Origin: an uncultured Eubacteriales bacterium
Lineage (GTDB): Bacteria; Bacillota; Clostridia; Oscillospirales; Ruminococcaceae
Assembly: GCA_902493155.1 (NCBI GenBank)
Contig: CABUOE010000166.1
Span: 1-5,130, forward strand
DNA length: 5,130 bases
Reading direction: 5' to 3'
The notes beneath the pieces were generated by a model, which saw nothing but the letters and a program-made list of their open reading frames with translations, searched no databases and had not been told where the DNA came from. Position 1 is the stretch's first letter, and every line of letters starts with the position of its first letter. The translations under genes and the position numbers were made by a program. Below are positions 3,449 to 5,130 of the stretch, piece after piece.

Positions 3449-5130
3449 ATGAGTTTTCTGTTCGCATTGGTGGGAAACCAAAACTGCGGCAAAACCACCT
3501 TGTTTAACCGGCTTACCGGGAGCAACCAGCATGTGGGCAACTTTCCCGGCGTTACCGTTGAGAAACATAAGGATGCGACTATCGTCGATCTTCCGGGCAT
3601 CTACTCTCTTTCCCCCTATACGTCGGAAGAGGTGGTCACCCGGGATTTTGCTGTTAAGGAGCACCCTGACGCAATCATCAACATCGTCGATGCCACCAAT
3701 ATCGAGCGGAATCTATATCTGACCCTTCAATTGATGGAGCTGGGTATCCCCATGATTATCGCCCTCAACATGATGGATGAGGTACGCCAAAGCGGAAATT
3801 CCATCGACGTGAAAAAGCTGTCGGCCCATCTGGGCATTCCGGTGGTCCCCATTTCGGCCAGCAAAAATGAGGGAATTTCCGACCTCTTAGATGCTTCGAT
3901 GAAAGTCGTCACCGAAAAAAGCCCGCCGGTGAAGCTCGATTTCTGCGTCGGGCCGGTACATAAAGCGATTCACTCCATCGCCCATCTCATTGAAGACCAG
4001 GCCAGGGCCTACGATTATCCCACCCGCTTCGCCGCCACCAAGCTGGTGGAGGGGGACGGGCCCATGACCGAGGCGCTGGGCATCACCGAAAACCAGCAGC
4101 ACATCATCGACCACATCGTCGAAGAGATGGAGTTCGAGCTGGGCACCGACCGGGAAGCGGCTCTGGCCGACATGCGCTATACCTACATCGAAAAAATCTG
4201 CGCCGACTGCGTCACCCGGCATCAGGAAACCAAAGAACAGATCCGTTCGGAAAAAATCGACCGGGTTCTCACTCATAAATATTTCGGCATACCAATTTTT
4301 CTCGGTATTATGCTGCTCATTTTCTGGCTGACCTTTACCGTCATCGGCGCTCCGCTTCAGGAGCTGCTGGGCGATGGCATCGACTGGCTGACGGCGGAAT
4401 TCTCCGGGTTTCTGACCCGCGTCAACGTGAGCCCCTGGCTCCATTCTCTGCTGATCGATGGCGTCTGCGCCGGCGTGGGAAGTGTACTGTCCTTCCTTCC
4501 CATCATCGTTTTGCTGTTTTTCTTCCTCTCTTTGCTGGAGGACAGCGGCTATATGGCAAGAGTCGCTTTCGTCATGGATAAGCTGCTGCGGAAAATCGGC
4601 CTGTCCGGCCGTTCCTTTGTTCCTATGCTCATCGGTTTTGGATGCAGTGTGCCCGCTATCATGGCCACCCGTACCCTTTCCAGTGAGCGGGATCGGAAAA
4701 TGACCATCGTATTGACTCCTTTTATGTCCTGCAGCGCGAAGCTCCCCATCTATGGGATGATTACCGCCGCCTTTTTCCCGAAACACGGCGGGGTTGTTAT
4801 GTTTAGCATCTATGTGCTGGGCATGGTGATGGCAGTGCTGTCGGGACTGCTCCTAAAAAAGACCATCTTCCGCGGCAACCCCATCCCTTTTGTCATGGAG
4901 CTGCCTGCTTATCGGATGCCGTCTCCTAAAAGCGTTCTGCTCCACATGTGGGAAAAGGCCAAGGACTTTATCCGCAAGGCATTTACCATCATTTTTATCG
5001 CCGCCATCGTCATTTGGTTCCTGCAAAGCTTTGACTGGGGGCTCAATATGGTGAGCGACAGTTCGTTGAGTATCCTTGCTTCCATCGGCTCTGTCATTGC
5101 GCCAATCTTTATCCCGCTGGGATTCAACGA
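3449..5130 (+). CDS. feoB: Ferrous iron transport protein B (FeoB), 3' end outside the window
   Basis: FeoB is the inner-membrane Fe(II) permease with an N-terminal cytosolic G domain. The first 560 residues are visible and the frame is open to the edge. The G motifs are G1 GNQNCGKTT (9-17), G2 Thr36 in GVTVE, G3 DLPG (47-50), G4 NMMD (107-110) and G5 SAS (136-138). A helical regulatory region follows to about 270. Membrane helices start near 280 (FGIPIFLGIMLLIFWLTF). The conserved core motifs GFGCSVPA (396-403) and FMSCSAKLP (425-433) carry Cys399 and Cys428, proposed to bind iron or line the path. GAGGGGAG (3431-3438) is the ribosome binding site, ten bases before the ATG. The oddity is a gap: only KHKDATIV separates GVTVE from DLPG, about seven residues fewer than in related proteins. 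Confidence 0.96.
   Translation, partial: MSFLFALVGNQNCGKTTLFNRLTGSNQHVGNFPGVTVEKHKDATIVDLPGIYSLSPYTSEEVVTRDFAVKEHPDAIINIVDATNIERNLYLTLQLMELGIPMIIALNMMDEVRQSGNSIDVKKLSAHLGIPVVPISASKNEGISDLLDASMKVVTEKSPPVKLDFCVGPVHKAIHSIAHLIEDQARAYDYPTRFAATKLVEGDGPMTEALGITENQQHIIDHIVEEMEFELGTDREAALADMRYTYIEKICADCVTRHQETKEQIRSEKIDRVLTHKYFGIPIFLGIMLLIFWLTFTVIGAPLQELLGDGIDWLTAEFSGFLTRVNVSPWLHSLLIDGVCAGVGSVLSFLPIIVLLFFFLSLLEDSGYMARVAFVMDKLLRKIGLSGRSFVPMLIGFGCSVPAIMATRTLSSERDRKMTIVLTPFMSCSAKLPIYGMITAAFFPKHGGVVMFSIYVLGMVMAVLSGLLLKKTIFRGNPIPFVMELPAYRMPSPKSVLLHMWEKAKDFIRKAFTIIFIAAIVIWFLQSFDWGLNMVSDSSLSILASIGSVIAPIFIPLGFN

Noticed and set aside
3126..3452. 108-codon + frame overlapping feoA
   Set aside because: It is the +2 shadow of feoA, rich in Gly/His/Arg, and runs into the feoB start. 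It has no family features.
3887..4786. Long 299-codon open frame on the - strand
   Set aside because: It lies opposite feoB, whose motifs are unmistakable in the + frame. The minus-strand protein is His/Asp/Gly-rich with no recognisable domain, typical of an antisense shadow in GC-rich coding DNA.

Overview
The window looks like chromosomal DNA of a spore-forming Firmicute, most likely a member of the Clostridia. The reasons are a readable SpoVM peptide, strong purine-rich ribosome binding sites, U-tailed intrinsic terminators, and a FeoA/FeoB pair of the clostridial type (N-terminal GNQNCGKTT, then VGNFPGVTVE). G+C is moderate in the genes and low in the spacers. I see no phage, transposon, CRISPR or RNA gene.

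Left part (1-1031): the 3' end of thiN (thiamine diphosphokinase), a 53-residue hydrophobic two-helix protein, and spoVM (29 codons, spore morphogenesis), closed by an intrinsic terminator. In Bacillus subtilis thiN is followed directly by spoVM. That order is kept here, but the small membrane protein and a hairpin lie in between. The two small genes are easy for a length-filtered gene caller to miss.

Middle part (1032-2640): mtnN (MTA/SAH nucleosidase) with its own terminator. On the opposite strand lies a membrane-anchored NERD-domain protein whose C-terminal reading frame is broken by one base at an A-rich tract. A second terminator serves that strand. The AT-rich gap 2500-2640 holds two back-to-back, partly overlapping promoter candidates. 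The rightward one matches the forespore sigma-G pattern (GTATA, 17 bases, CATACTA).

Right part (2641-5130): a 68-residue DUF378/YuzA-like membrane protein with a very strong terminator, then a regulatory spacer and the ferrous iron uptake operon feoA-feoB. The spacer has a near-consensus sigma-A promoter (TTGACA, 17 bases, TAAAAT), preceded by a 7-6-7 palindrome that is a likely operator. FeoB runs off the right edge. It has all five GTPase motifs, but it is about seven residues short between switch I and the G3 motif.

The genes are mostly independent housekeeping, sporulation and metal-uptake units rather than one system. I found no convincing new multi-gene system. The best leads are the hidden small proteins, the frameshifted NERD gene, the putative forespore promoter and the shortened FeoB G domain.
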